A stretch of 34,311 nt of DNA from an uncultured bacterium (GTDB lineage: Bacteria > Patescibacteriota > Gracilibacteria > Absconditabacterales > Absconditicoccaceae), in the NCBI GenBank assembly GCA_937872535.1, contig CALMTC010000021.1:1-34311 (forward strand). Reading direction: 5' to 3'. This document shows, one piece after another, positions 5,099 to 14,182 of the stretch. A model generated the notes under the pieces. It saw nothing but the letters and a program-made list of their open reading frames with translations, searched no databases and was not told the origin of the DNA. The translations under genes were made by a program, and so were the position numbers. Within the stretch, counting starts at the first letter, position 1. Every line of letters begins with the position of its first letter.

Positions 5099-7339
5099 TT
5101 ATACTATCGATAACAAATGACAACCGAAACTGGTATAACCTGCTGTTGTCGTCTGTGTGCTTCCTACATTATGATAATAAATCGATTGAATATAATCATC
5201 TTTGTATAATAATTTTGCTCCTGAAAATGCTACTGCACTTCTTCTTGTAGTGTTCAATGGGAATGTGTATGTATAATTTACCGTTCCTGTTACCCGTAGG
5301 TACAAATCAGCATCAAACGTTGATGTGACTGGTATTGAGCAAGTACTGTAAACATCATATATTCCAGTAATAGGAATTGTAATTCTGCCGGTAGCACCGG
5401 AAGAAGCGTGCATACCACCATAGTCATAAACTTCTGTTGTCCAATCTAAAGTTGTATATGTATTATTGTTTATTGCTTGTCCTGAACTTTGTGTTAATAA
5501 ACAACCAATCCTGAAAGGTTTTGTATAATTATATTTAATGTTAGATATTGCACTATTGGCAATTCCTGTATCACCAGTAACTGGGTAAATCGTAAGTAAT
5601 GTATCTGCAACCACATAAATCATATATTCTGTTTCTGTTCCTGACTGTGTAATTCTGATGTGTTTTCCACGCTCGTACAAACTTGTTGCACCTGCTGGTA
5701 CTGTTATTGTTGTTGCACTTGCATAAGTCCAAGTGTCATAGATTGGAAACCAACCACTTCTGATTGCTTCCATCACATTTATCGTGTCCACTTGCAGACT
5801 TCCACCTACTGTTTCGTCATACCTGTCCAATATCGCAACACCTGACTTTGTGAAATGTGCAACTGGTGTTCCAACTGACAATGTTCCTTCAACAATCGCA
5901 TTTGTTATTTTGTCAAAAATTCTAACTTCAATATTAAACGACTTGTCTGCATCAAATCCTGTTGCACCTAAATCACCATCAACCGTGTCTGAAAAACTTA
6001 AGGCACCATCTGTGTCTGTGACTGTGATTGCTGTCCAACTTTGTGCGCCCCATGCTTCTGTTGTTTCCTTAAATCTATAATGTGCTGTTATTGTGTTCTG
6101 TGTTCCACTTGTTCCACCACCAAAATATTGCTTCCAGTATGTTCCTTCAAAACTTAATGTTGTTTCTGCATCAATGTCATTTGTTCTTGCCAATGTCAAA
6201 CCATACAATGTCACACCTGCATAATCTGCCATGTTTGACATTGTCTGACCTGAAACTGTTGTTGTTAAACTTCTGCTGTCATATGCTGTGACTGCAAACG
6301 AATTTACCAATACATTGTCGATGTCCAAATTGACTGTGCTGTCTGCACTGTAATTTTCTTCCTTGTATTGTGATCCGTTTACATGCCTATATTTGACTGC
6401 TGTTGCACTGTTCAATGCAACCATTTTGTTTGCACTTGTGACAATTGCCCTGACCTTTGAATATCCTTTGATAAACTTTGCTGTGCTATCTGTTAATGTT
6501 GCCAAATCACTTGAAACCAATGTGTTTGTGTACTTGTCCACATTGTCATGTGTCTTTGACTGCTGTTCCAATGTAAATGTTGTGAAGGTTGGTTTGTTTG
6601 CTGTCTGATCAATTGATGCTGTTCCTGTTTTGTCATTGTAACCCAAATCTGTTGCATAACCACTGTCTGCATATGTGTTCAACCTAATCCTGCAATTTGC
6701 TGATGTAACATTTGGCATTTCTGCATAAATGTCACTAATCTGTCCTGCATCAAATGTGAAAGTTCCTGATGTAACCTGTCCCAATGTCTGTGTCTTAATA
6801 TCCACATATGCTGATCCATCCCAAATTGCAAATGTCGCTTTCAACCATAAATTTGCATTGTTGGTAATCGTTAAAGGAATGTTATTTCCAATTGTGAAAT
6901 TTGCTGTACTTGTAACTGTTGCTTTTCTTGGAATTGCATCCAATGTGACTGTTGCACCAAAATTAGTTGCACCAAAAATGTCTGAAAAATCTGTGTAGTC
7001 ATCATCATTCCAAGAACCGCCAATATATGTGCTTTTTGTTCCGTCTGAATTGTGATAGACCCGAACAGTTCTTTCGTATAACAAAATCGGTGTTGTGTTT
7101 CCGATACTTCCATTAAATGATGGGTAAGTTGTGGCATTATCACCGTTAACGCTTACATCACACCGTCCTTGTCTTGTTCCGAAATTATATGCTGTGTTGA
7201 CCTTCTGAAAGTAATGTTTCGCTAGAACATCTGTGTAGTTTCCTGCAACGCTTTGTGTTCCAAACCAAGCGATAAATGGGTAACATCTATCTGACGGTTG
7301 CCATTTGTAAGTTCCATTTATTGTTCCACTTAATGCCAT
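5099..7339 (-). CDS. Distal tail / tail-fibre protein (DUF859-like) with C1q-like C-terminus
   Basis: A 746-residue Thr/Ser/Asn-rich protein. The N-terminus (MALSGTINGTYKW and following 150 residues, with YHNSDGTKSTYIGGSW) resembles the DUF859 group of siphovirus minor structural proteins. The middle consists of repeated beta domains. The last 120 residues or so (SSGQAINNNTYTTLDW, GRITIPITGIYDVYSTCSIP) look like a C1q/TNF-type jelly roll, a common receptor-binding tip. Its likely role is host adhesion at the tail tip. Over most of its length Ala is GCA and Thr is ACA, unlike the head genes, suggesting exchange of this region between phages. Confidence 0.7.
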   Translation of the reverse strand: MALSGTINGTYKWQPSDRCYPFIAWFGTQSVAGNYTDVLAKHYFQKVNTAYNFGTRQGRCDVSVNGDNATTYPSFNGSIGNTTPILLYERTVRVYHNSDGTKSTYIGGSWNDDDYTDFSDIFGATNFGATVTLDAIPRKATVTSTANFTIGNNIPLTITNNANLWLKATFAIWDGSAYVDIKTQTLGQVTSGTFTFDAGQISDIYAEMPNVTSANCRIRLNTYADSGYATDLGYNDKTGTASIDQTANKPTFTTFTLEQQSKTHDNVDKYTNTLVSSDLATLTDSTAKFIKGYSKVRAIVTSANKMVALNSATAVKYRHVNGSQYKEENYSADSTVNLDIDNVLVNSFAVTAYDSRSLTTTVSGQTMSNMADYAGVTLYGLTLARTNDIDAETTLSFEGTYWKQYFGGGTSGTQNTITAHYRFKETTEAWGAQSWTAITVTDTDGALSFSDTVDGDLGATGFDADKSFNIEVRIFDKITNAIVEGTLSVGTPVAHFTKSGVAILDRYDETVGGSLQVDTINVMEAIRSGWFPIYDTWTYASATTITVPAGATSLYERGKHIRITQSGTETEYMIYVVADTLLTIYPVTGDTGIANSAISNIKYNYTKPFRIGCLLTQSSGQAINNNTYTTLDWTTEVYDYGGMHASSGATGRITIPITGIYDVYSTCSIPVTSTFDADLYLRVTGTVNYTYTFPLNTTRRSAVAFSGAKLLYKDDYIQSIYYHNVGSTQTTTAGYTSFGCHLLSIV

Positions 7340-7789
7340 TTATTTCCAATAATAATTATGTTTTATACCCGATACTGTTCCACTTGTAATTCCAAATCTT
7401 TTTGCAATATTTATTCCTTTCACACCTTCTTTGCATAATCTTCTTATTTCTTCTGCTTGTTCTTTGGTTATCTTCTTTTTACAAATGCCACTTCTGTACA
7501 TATGAATTGTGTTTTCCTTGTGACTACACCATTCTAAATTTCCTATATTATTATTCATTTTGTTTCCGTCTTTGTGATTTACAACATCACCCGTCTTTTT
7601 GATAAATGTTTCTGCAACCAACCTGTGTGCAAAATACATGAATGTTTTTCCGTTTACACACAAACACAACCTGTTATAACCAAAACTATTTACTACTTTC
7701 CTAATTCTTTTGGTTTTTTTGTTCCGCACATTTCCCAAATTACTTGCTTCATAATTGTCGAATTTTGTTTGTTTATATATTTCCTTCAT
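7340..7789 (-). CDS. NUMOD4/HNH homing endonuclease
   Basis: A 149-residue protein: NUMOD4-like start (YEASNLGNVRNKKTKRI, about 13-29), HNH core (FAHRLVAETFIKK then VVNHKDGNKMNNNIGNLEWC, about 53-89, with His-Lys-Asp-Gly and the Asn/His metal site), then a helix-turn-helix (about 110-149; EEIRRLCKEGVKGINIAKRF). This is the standard free-standing HNH homing endonuclease of phages. It sits between two tail genes, its ATG overlapping the stop of the upstream gene by one base, and is an intron-less selfish insertion in the late operon. It needs no partner for tail assembly. Confidence 0.9.
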   Translation of the reverse strand: MKEIYKQTKFDNYEASNLGNVRNKKTKRIRKVVNSFGYNRLCLCVNGKTFMYFAHRLVAETFIKKTGDVVNHKDGNKMNNNIGNLEWCSHKENTIHMYRSGICKKKITKEQAEEIRRLCKEGVKGINIAKRFGITSGTVSGIKHNYYWK

Positions 7790-10014
7790 CAGTCATTTAT
7801 AACAAAGAATGCACCATCATCAACTGGTATAATCCTTAATGCACTTGCTGAATTTTCATACCTTTGAACTGTTAATTGTTCCTGAATTGTTGCTTGTGTA
7901 ATCAATGCTTCATCTTTGGAAACATACATGATAATCCTGTCACCACCTGCTGTGTCATACACTGCAAATTTTGTGTTGTCCAATAAACTTTTGAAGCTGT
8001 TTGTCAAACTTGTGATTTCAAAACCATCTTTGTCAAACCTGTAATTTGCACCATATATTTCGTTTGGTGCAGGTGTCCAACCTGAGCAATCACCAATCTT
8101 CACAACCATGTCTGTTAAAACACATGTAATCAATGCACCTGTGATGAACTTAATTGTTGTGCTTGATCCACCTGCTGTGAATTGATATTTGAAAACTGTC
8201 CACACATCATCATCACCTGCCAATTCTACATCACCAATCCCTGTTATGTTCACATTTGTCGTGTCTGTTTTCTTAAACCTGCAATAAACTGTGTATAATT
8301 CACCTTCAATTGTTGTTAATGTCTGCAAAATATATTGATCTGTGATTGAAATTGCACTTCCACTTTCACTGTTCAATTCAACATCACTTGTCTGCACAAT
8401 TGTTCCATCATTGTCTGCATCTAATGGATCACCATTTTCATCTAATTCTTGCCATTCCTTAATGTCACCCTTCAACCCAACCGAATTTTTTAACAAATTG
8501 ACACCACCTAATTGTTCAACCGTTAGTTCTAATGCTGTTGCTGTTTGTTCTAATGTCGCAACACTTCCTGTTAAATCTTCAATATCTTCTGCGTGTTCAT
8601 CGCTAGTTTCTTCCAGCATATTAATCAATCCCGATAAGTCGCTAACACTACTTGTTATTCCTGACGCAATAATATTTACTTCTGCACTTGTAATTCCTGA
8701 CGCAACCCAACCTGAACCGTCATATCTGTACAGTAAATTATCGTCTGTATCTAAATACAAATCATTTGTTTCAGGACTTTCGGGTGGTTCAGCTTGTCTT
8801 GGAATAGTTGCCACATCACCAAGTTCTGAAACGATTAAATCAATTTCACCTTGTTGTTTATTGACCTTGATTTCTGTGTTCTTGATAACCTGACCGACTA
8901 CTCCTGCATAAGCTAGATTCGTATAAGTTTTATCAGGACTAAAACACTTCAAAGTTTCTCTCAAGCTTCCGTCCATTACAACCTCGTATTCCATTACAAC
9001 AGTTTCGTGTCCTGTTCCTGCTCCGTTTGGTACTGAAATTCTGTCTCCTACTTCGAAGTAACCAAGTCCAACCGTCTTTGCTTCGCATGGGTAGAAGTTA
9101 AGTCCTAGAAGTTCAGCGAATATTACTGGTAAATGAGTTTCTCTGTCTCCATCAATGATTAAGTTATTCACAATTCGTAATTCTTTGATACCATTTAATG
9201 CAATGTTAGCGTCATCTTTTACCAGAATATTATCTTCCTGTGGCATTCTACTAGCAACCAACTGATTGATGTCTGTGTATTTTGGCTCTAACTTAATAGA
9301 GAACATATCAGCAAGTCCAAGTGTTTCATCTAAACTCGAAACCTCAACTTGTCTGAAATGTAGTTCATCATCTCCTGAAAAATAAATCGTACTTCCAGAA
9401 GCTTCAGCAACTTGGTCAAGTATCTGTCGATAAGTTAGTTTTGATTCTGAGAATAATTCTGAAGCAATCTCTAAATCATCGTTTGGAAAACTTGTTGCAT
9501 TCAAAGTCCAACCTAATTCTGCACAAATCGCACTAACCAAATCCATTAAATCAATCGGGTATGTTGGAGTTAGTGAGTACTGCTCGTTTGCTAGATACAT
9601 CAAATCAAAACCTTTTGCTGTCGTTTCTCCTGTTACTTGATTCGTTTCCTCACTCGTAATGATGAAACTTCCATAATCAATAGACTCGTCTGTGTAACTA
9701 ACAATCTTCTGATAATAACCTGAGATAGTTTCTCCGTCTTCCTCGTAAATCGGTTTCGTTAAATCATCAACATAAGTTGGAATAGAACAACCAATTTCGA
9801 GCTGTACCGTGTCTCCTAACATCGAATGGCCTCCCAAGTATCTTACTTCGCATTGACGCATTACACTTCTCAGAAGTCCGCTAGAAGTTGAAACTTTAAT
9901 ACTTTTTAAGTCGTCATCGTGAGCAATAATATCTAGTCCGTTTGTTACAGTTGCATAGAGTTCTCTTGTAGGAGATTTCATTGCTGTTTTGAAGTCTGCT
10001 GATACTGTTATCAA
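7789..10014 (-). CDS. Baseplate hub / tail-associated protein
   Basis: A 741-residue protein. Residues 1-370 or so have the pattern of the tail-hub fold (MITVSADFKTAMKSPTREL, LYATVTNGLDIIAHDD, later LTYRQILDQVAEASGSTIYF and YFEVGDRISVPNG) seen in phage tail proteins of the gp27/Tal group. About 375-500 holds a Gly/Asp linker and short coiled coil (NTEIKVNKQQGEIDLIVSEL, DEHAEDIEDLTGSVATLEQT). The C-terminal 240 residues are a carbohydrate-module-like beta region (GVNLLKNSVGLKG...). Codon use changes near 8540: Ala GCT and Ser TCT upstream, GCA and TCA/AGT downstream. It is coupled to the upstream 122-codon gene by ATGA. Confidence 0.7.
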   Translation of the reverse strand: MITVSADFKTAMKSPTRELYATVTNGLDIIAHDDDLKSIKVSTSSGLLRSVMRQCEVRYLGGHSMLGDTVQLEIGCSIPTYVDDLTKPIYEEDGETISGYYQKIVSYTDESIDYGSFIITSEETNQVTGETTAKGFDLMYLANEQYSLTPTYPIDLMDLVSAICAELGWTLNATSFPNDDLEIASELFSESKLTYRQILDQVAEASGSTIYFSGDDELHFRQVEVSSLDETLGLADMFSIKLEPKYTDINQLVASRMPQEDNILVKDDANIALNGIKELRIVNNLIIDGDRETHLPVIFAELLGLNFYPCEAKTVGLGYFEVGDRISVPNGAGTGHETVVMEYEVVMDGSLRETLKCFSPDKTYTNLAYAGVVGQVIKNTEIKVNKQQGEIDLIVSELGDVATIPRQAEPPESPETNDLYLDTDDNLLYRYDGSGWVASGITSAEVNIIASGITSSVSDLSGLINMLEETSDEHAEDIEDLTGSVATLEQTATALELTVEQLGGVNLLKNSVGLKGDIKEWQELDENGDPLDADNDGTIVQTSDVELNSESGSAISITDQYILQTLTTIEGELYTVYCRFKKTDTTNVNITGIGDVELAGDDDVWTVFKYQFTAGGSSTTIKFITGALITCVLTDMVVKIGDCSGWTPAPNEIYGANYRFDKDGFEITSLTNSFKSLLDNTKFAVYDTAGGDRIIMYVSKDEALITQATIQEQLTVQRYENSASALRIIPVDDGAFFVIND

Positions 10015-10379
10015 GTCATTTTGCTAAATGGAATTAAACTAACACTAAATGGCTCGTAAAGCTCTTTAGTTTTATCAAACAATGGTGTTGAATAATCTCC
10101 TGCGTAATAAGTTCCACTCTTTAGAGTTTCCGTTCCTGAGTTCCACCATTGCAAAGTAAAAGAAGCTTGGTCTAATAATAAGACTAAAGCTTTCAATTCG
10201 TCTGCTGTTAAATAACCGAACTCGACTACAATCTTTGGGAATATTCCAACAAATGTTGCTCTCAAGTCTCCTGCCATATTCCTATCAGCGTCAGTCCAGA
10301 GTTTATTCCTTTCAACTTTATAAGACTTAACTTTTGTTAATGTCGTTCCGTCTATTTTAAGTAGAGTTGTTATTGCCAT
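10011..10379 (-). CDS. Distal tail protein, DUF6711-like
   Basis: A 122-residue protein starting MAITTLLKIDGTTLTKVKSY, with FPKIVVEFGYLTADELKALV in the middle and TYYAGDYSTPLF near the end. This is the pattern of the small phage tail protein usually found right after the tape measure (DUF6711-like), probably part of the distal tail ring. It shares one base with the tape-measure stop and overlaps the hub gene by ATGA, as expected for that position. The family assignment is from memory of the motif order, not a search. Confidence 0.65.
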   Translation of the reverse strand: MAITTLLKIDGTTLTKVKSYKVERNKLWTDADRNMAGDLRATFVGIFPKIVVEFGYLTADELKALVLLLDQASFTLQWWNSGTETLKSGTYYAGDYSTPLFDKTKELYEPFSVSLIPFSKMT

Positions 10380-12733
10380 TAGATTCTTAGTAATTGAGTA
10401 TTGCTAGACATTGTTTTGTTATTAATAAAGTCTATAAAGTTGTTGTAAATTTCATCTTCTCCAATCTTTACTACAATAGTATTTCCTCCACCACCTATTC
10501 TTTCTGCAAGTTTATCAATCCAGCCTGTGTTATTTTCAAGTGGCATTACAACCTCAGCTCCTGATTCACCAATCATTGCCATTGTTGGAGCTGTTACAAC
10601 TCCACCTTGTGCAAGTCTTGGAATATTCGGTATCGCAAAACCCACGTTTCCTAATCCTGTCCAATCAGGTAACTTAAACCTGTTCAACTTGCCAAAAAAA
10701 CTGTTCAGCAAATCAATCATTTTGTTAATTCCACTTTTAACTCCACTCTCAACACTTGACCATATATTCACAATTCCGTCTTTGACTCCGTAGAAAGCGT
10801 TTGTAACTCGATTTTTTATATCTTCAACCTTATTTACTAGATAGTCTCGCATAATAGCGAAACCTGTTTTTAAATTGTTTATAAAGTTAGAGGCGATATT
10901 CCAAGCCCAATTAAAAGCGTTTACTAAAGTGTTTCCTATTCTACTTGCTAAGTCGCTGACCCATGAGCCAACACTTTTTAAAACATTGGGAACTTGTTTC
11001 AAAAACTCCACAAACTTTTTTCCAATATCCCAAACAAGCTTAAACGAATCAAGCCAATTGATAAACGCTTCGATTAGCCATTTAACAGCAAATCCTATAA
11101 CCTTGATAGCAGGATCAAGCCACATTAAGAAGGCATTAACCAAAGCTCCGACTATTATCGTAGAAATCGCTTGTATCATTACCCAAATAGGAAACAGTCT
11201 ATCCCATAGTTTTTGAAGCGTTGGCATTAAATCAATAAACGCTTTTTTCATACTCTCCCAAACCTTTAAAAGATTGTTCTTAATCTCTCCTGCCAATGTT
11301 TTAACTAAAGTAACAAAGCCTTGTACAAAAGGATTTTGCATTATCTCGCCAAACTTTACTTTAACACTTTCTATGAACTCAACTATTCTTGCTTTTAAGT
11401 CTCTAAACTTCTGTGCAATTTCTTCTGCTTTTGCGTTTACAATGTTCGCTGTTTCGTTTATGTCTTCAATATCTACCAAACCTCCTTCTCCAAGTCCTCC
11501 TCCTAATCCTCCTGCTCCGCTTACTCCTCCTGCTTCTGTTCCTGCGTCTGGTGTTTTTAATACGTTTAGTTCGTCAAATCCTGCTAATCCTGCAAGTTCT
11601 TTCTTCAACGCCTTTGCGTCTTTACTTGCCTTATTCATTGCTCCGCCTGTATTCGCTACACTTCCTCCTAACTTATCACTAGCTTTTAAGTTCTTTAACG
11701 AAAAACTCGCTAGATTGTTAAAGTTCTTTCCAACTACTGGTAATTTAGAAAGTAATGCTCCTATTACTCGAATCACTACTACAATATATCCAGCAACAGA
11801 TGTTGCCCAATTTCTAATAGTTAATCCTAAATCTACAAAACCATCTTCTGCACTAAATAAACTTGCTCTGATTGCGTTAAATAATTGCAAAATTCCAGAA
11901 CTCGCTGTTCTTAAAATCGGCTCTAAAGCACTTCCTATAATTTCTGCTATATTTCTTATAACTTCTCCAATAGAAGCAATTATCTTTCCTGATGTCTCGT
12001 AAGTTAAAGCGTAAGCTCCAAAAGCTTTTCCTGCTTCTTCCATTACAAGATTCATTCTCACCTGTGCTTGTTCTTGTGCTGATAATTGTTGTCCGTATTC
12101 TCCATACTCAACTGACAGGTTAGAGATTCCTGCCAACATCTCTCTAACTGCTTCTGTTTGTTCTCCTGTGTTTATAAATCTAGTTATCTGTTGAATCGCT
12201 TCTCCTGAAGCTACTCCTGCAACTGCTCCCAAATCCTTAACACTCAAAACCAAAGCATTAACACCTGTTGCCGTTTCTCCTGTTCTTGCGTCTACTGCTT
12301 TTAATCCGTCAGCCATTTGAACTAATCCAGACAACGCAAGATTCCTTATAACTGAATCTGCGACTGAGCCATAAGTGTTAGCTTCTACTAACTGCTGATT
12401 CAATCCTTTTAATTGTTCTGTTGTTATTCCTGCGTTCTTTGCTACAACTTGAGTTGCCACTCCTAATCTTGAAAAGCTACTTCCGTTCTTTATAATAGTC
12501 GAACCAACACTTCTTAATGTTCCTCCTATTGCCCCGATTGTTCTTCCTAAAACCGCCGTCGCAACATTAGCTTTCAAAATTGAGCCAACTAGATTCCCAC
12601 CCATAGATTTACCAATCTTTCCAGTTTCACCTTGTAGCGATTCTAGCTGATTAGTTACCTTTCCTAATACTTCGGAAAACTGTTTCGAGTCTGCACTTAT
12701 TTTGACCGATAACTGTTCGACTGTCACTGCCAT
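10379..12733 (-). CDS. Tape measure protein
   Basis: A 784-residue protein, the longest here. The N-terminus (VEQLSVKISADSKQFSEVLG) and helical Ala/Gly-rich first 250 residues are typical of tail tape measures. Hydrophobic stretches occur at about 313-332 and 510-545. A Gly-rich linker (about 398-420) separates them, and the end carries RLAQGGVVTAPTMAMIGESG, a recurrent C-terminal signature of siphovirus tape measures. The protein sets tail length and is later ejected into the host. At about 0.15 nm per residue the tail would be near 115-120 nm. It is preceded immediately by the frameshifted tail-chaperone ORF, the usual order. Confidence 0.92.
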   Translation of the reverse strand: MAVTVEQLSVKISADSKQFSEVLGKVTNQLESLQGETGKIGKSMGGNLVGSILKANVATAVLGRTIGAIGGTLRSVGSTIIKNGSSFSRLGVATQVVAKNAGITTEQLKGLNQQLVEANTYGSVADSVIRNLALSGLVQMADGLKAVDARTGETATGVNALVLSVKDLGAVAGVASGEAIQQITRFINTGEQTEAVREMLAGISNLSVEYGEYGQQLSAQEQAQVRMNLVMEEAGKAFGAYALTYETSGKIIASIGEVIRNIAEIIGSALEPILRTASSGILQLFNAIRASLFSAEDGFVDLGLTIRNWATSVAGYIVVVIRVIGALLSKLPVVGKNFNNLASFSLKNLKASDKLGGSVANTGGAMNKASKDAKALKKELAGLAGFDELNVLKTPDAGTEAGGVSGAGGLGGGLGEGGLVDIEDINETANIVNAKAEEIAQKFRDLKARIVEFIESVKVKFGEIMQNPFVQGFVTLVKTLAGEIKNNLLKVWESMKKAFIDLMPTLQKLWDRLFPIWVMIQAISTIIVGALVNAFLMWLDPAIKVIGFAVKWLIEAFINWLDSFKLVWDIGKKFVEFLKQVPNVLKSVGSWVSDLASRIGNTLVNAFNWAWNIASNFINNLKTGFAIMRDYLVNKVEDIKNRVTNAFYGVKDGIVNIWSSVESGVKSGINKMIDLLNSFFGKLNRFKLPDWTGLGNVGFAIPNIPRLAQGGVVTAPTMAMIGESGAEVVMPLENNTGWIDKLAERIGGGGNTIVVKIGEDEIYNNFIDFINNKTMSSNTQLLRI

Positions 12734-13359
12734 TTAATTTTCGTTAATATTTTTAATAAATCCTCCCATTATTATAGTATTCCTTCTAGCTATTCTTTCC
12801 ATCTCTTTATCGTCCTTCGCTTTTTCTTCTTCTTTTGCTAGAAATGGTTTCTTTGGATACTTCTTCGGGTCGTGATAGCTGAATGCTAAATACTTCCCAA
12901 GTACCCACAAGTTATAATCCATCTCAATCATACTTGCCTCTTTTTTTCTCTGATACGCTTCCAGATACTTTTTAAAATCTGTCGGCGTTGTGTTCCAATA
13001 TTCTTCTAATTTAAATCCAATCTCTATTGCTGTGGTTTCATACTCTAACCATTGGCTCTTGAAGGTTACACTTTTATTTCTTTGTTTAGTGTCTCCTTGA
13101 GGCTGTCCAAGTTTAGAGTTCGTGGTAAAAAACCGTCATTCTTTAACGCTTCAATGATCTCTACATAAAGTGCAACCATATCTCCTGTTTGGAAATATTC
13201 CTCCAACAGAGTATAGGTTTCATCTTCGTTCTTCTCCAATCCTTTACTGACTAATAGAACAATATTCCGCATAGAAAATTCACCTACTATCTCTGTAATT
13301 GGTTTTCCTGTTGCGTCTTCTATTGACGCTATTGTTCTTGGTTTAAATTTAAGCTCCAT
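12734..13359 (-). CDS. Tail assembly chaperone, -1 frameshift product (G-T type)
   Basis: The downstream frame (stop at 12734) is open without interruption back past the stop of the chaperone at 13066, although its first ATG is only at 12931. Read in the -1 frame it gives NKSVTFKSQWLEYETTAIEI, then GFKLEEYWNTTPTDFKKYL and EAYQRKKEAS, the usual layout of the second half of Gram-positive-type tail chaperones (YW..TP.D...YLEAY). The last sense codons of the upstream frame are ATA AAA GTG TAA. A Lys-tRNA on AAA can re-pair one base back on AAA, so the likely slip is at 13072-13075. The fused product would bind the tape measure during tail assembly. No canonical X-XXY-YYZ heptamer is present. Confidence 0.7.
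13066..13359 (-). CDS. Tail assembly chaperone, short form (G type)
   Basis: A 97-residue acidic, mostly helical protein (KFKPRTIASIEDATGKPITE, VLLVSKGLEKNEDETYTLLE). It lies between the tail tube and tape measure genes, the fixed position of tail chaperones in siphoviruses. The usual product ends at TAA (13066-13068); a fraction of ribosomes should shift by -1 just before this stop to make the longer form. The fold pattern (short beta start, 'xGKPI', helices) fits Firmicutes-phage gp12/gp13-like chaperones. Confidence 0.75.
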   Translation of the reverse strand: MELKFKPRTIASIEDATGKPITEIVGEFSMRNIVLLVSKGLEKNEDETYTLLEEYFQTGDMVALYVEIIEALKNDGFLPRTLNLDSLKETLNKEIKV

Positions 13360-13389
13360 AATTATTATTAAAAAATAAACATAGTCGAT

Positions 13390-13420
13390 AAAGGACTGGA
13401 GAATTAACTCCAGTCTTTTG
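13390..13420 (-). terminator. Hairpin after the tail tube gene
   Basis: GACTGGAG (13394-13401) and CTCCAGTC (13408-13415) form an 8-bp stem with a 6-nt loop, extendable by A-T pairs. On the minus strand it follows the major tail protein stop by 8 nt and has a modest T tail (CTTTAT). It is probably an attenuator or mRNA-stabilising stem that keeps tail-tube mRNA in excess over downstream genes. Confidence 0.7.
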
Positions 13421-13422
13421 AA

Positions 13423-13845
13423 TTAAGCACTAACTTCAGTAGCTGTATAGGTAGGTGCTCCACTAATTCTAATTGAACCAGTAAAACCTCTTACACCATC
13501 AACTGTTGATTCTGCTTCTTTCCAAGACTTAACAAATCCCGAGAAAGTCCATTTGCTACCGCTTGTAAATTCGATTTCCCAATCGGAGACTGTTTGAGCT
13601 TCTGCCAAAGCTAACATGTCTTCCATATTGGTTTCTGATTTCACGAAACCTGCAAGTGAGACTTCGCCTGCGTCTTTGCTTCCTGCTATAAACTCTTTAT
13701 AACCACCTGTTGAATCAAGTGTCGTTACATCAATTTCGTCGCTTTCTACACCAACTTCTCCAATAGAAGTTAAGTCTGCGATCGCCACAGGAGTACCGTC
13801 TGGGTCGAGTGTTAGTGTTGTTCCTAAACTTTTTAATGCACTCAT
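13423..13845 (-). CDS. Major tail tube protein
   Basis: A 140-residue protein with the tail-tube pattern: a beta-rich start (LKSLGTTLTLDPDGTPVAIA), then DLTSIGEVGVESDEIDVTTL with the typical 'DxxDvTtLdSxGgyke' block, AGSKDAGEVSLAGFV, and a C-terminal strand with GFTGSIRISGAP. It polymerises into the tail tube. Position directly before the tail chaperones and after the tail terminator confirms it. The strong hairpin downstream (13390-13420) suggests separate control of its mRNA amount. Confidence 0.88.
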   Translation of the reverse strand: MSALKSLGTTLTLDPDGTPVAIADLTSIGEVGVESDEIDVTTLDSTGGYKEFIAGSKDAGEVSLAGFVKSETNMEDMLALAEAQTVSDWEIEFTSGSKWTFSGFVKSWKEAESTVDGVRGFTGSIRISGAPTYTATEVSA

Positions 13846-13849
13846 AATT

Positions 13850-14182
13850 TTAAGATAAATAAGTAAACCTTAATGCTAAGTGAGAACGACCATCAGGCTC
13901 TAATAAATCAAAGCAATCTGTCATTATATAGTCGTTACTCCTTAACATACTTTCGACTTCTGCTAACATTGAGCTAGTTTCACTAGCTGTGTTTGCGAAT
14001 AAGTCCACGTTGAACTGTATCTGTTGGTATCCAATTTCTCTCTCTAAAGTCGGCTCTATTGAATGTTGTGCAACCATAAAAGTTACACAAGGAAATTCTG
14101 CTAGAACTTCTGGTCTTGTTTGATAGACCGTATATTCTAGTGTCGATAATAAATCGTATATTTCCTTTTTTACATTATTCAT
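13850..14182 (-). CDS. Tail terminator / completion protein
   Basis: A 110-residue protein with the alpha/beta pattern of tail terminators: an N-terminal helix (NNVKKEIYDLLSTL), YTVYQTRPE, FPCVTFMVAQ, then paired strands (YQQIQFNVDLFANT) and a helix (AEVESMLRSNDYIM), ending HLALRFTYLS. These hexameric proteins cap the tail tube and join it to the head. It lies between the HK97 gp10-like gene (ATGA overlap) and the tail tube, as expected. The assignment is by position and pattern. Confidence 0.7.
   Translation of the reverse strand: MNNVKKEIYDLLSTLEYTVYQTRPEVLAEFPCVTFMVAQHSIEPTLEREIGYQQIQFNVDLFANTASETSSMLAEVESMLRSNDYIMTDCFDLLEPDGRSHLALRFTYLS

Noticed and set aside
8342..8893. A 183-codon plus-strand frame
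   Set aside because: Antisense shadow of the hub gene; no leader, no motif, Ser/Pro-rich.
11274..12002. A 242-codon open frame on the plus strand
   Set aside because: It lies wholly antisense to the tape measure gene and its composition (Pro/Ser/Leu-rich) is what the mirror of a GCT/ACT-rich gene gives.
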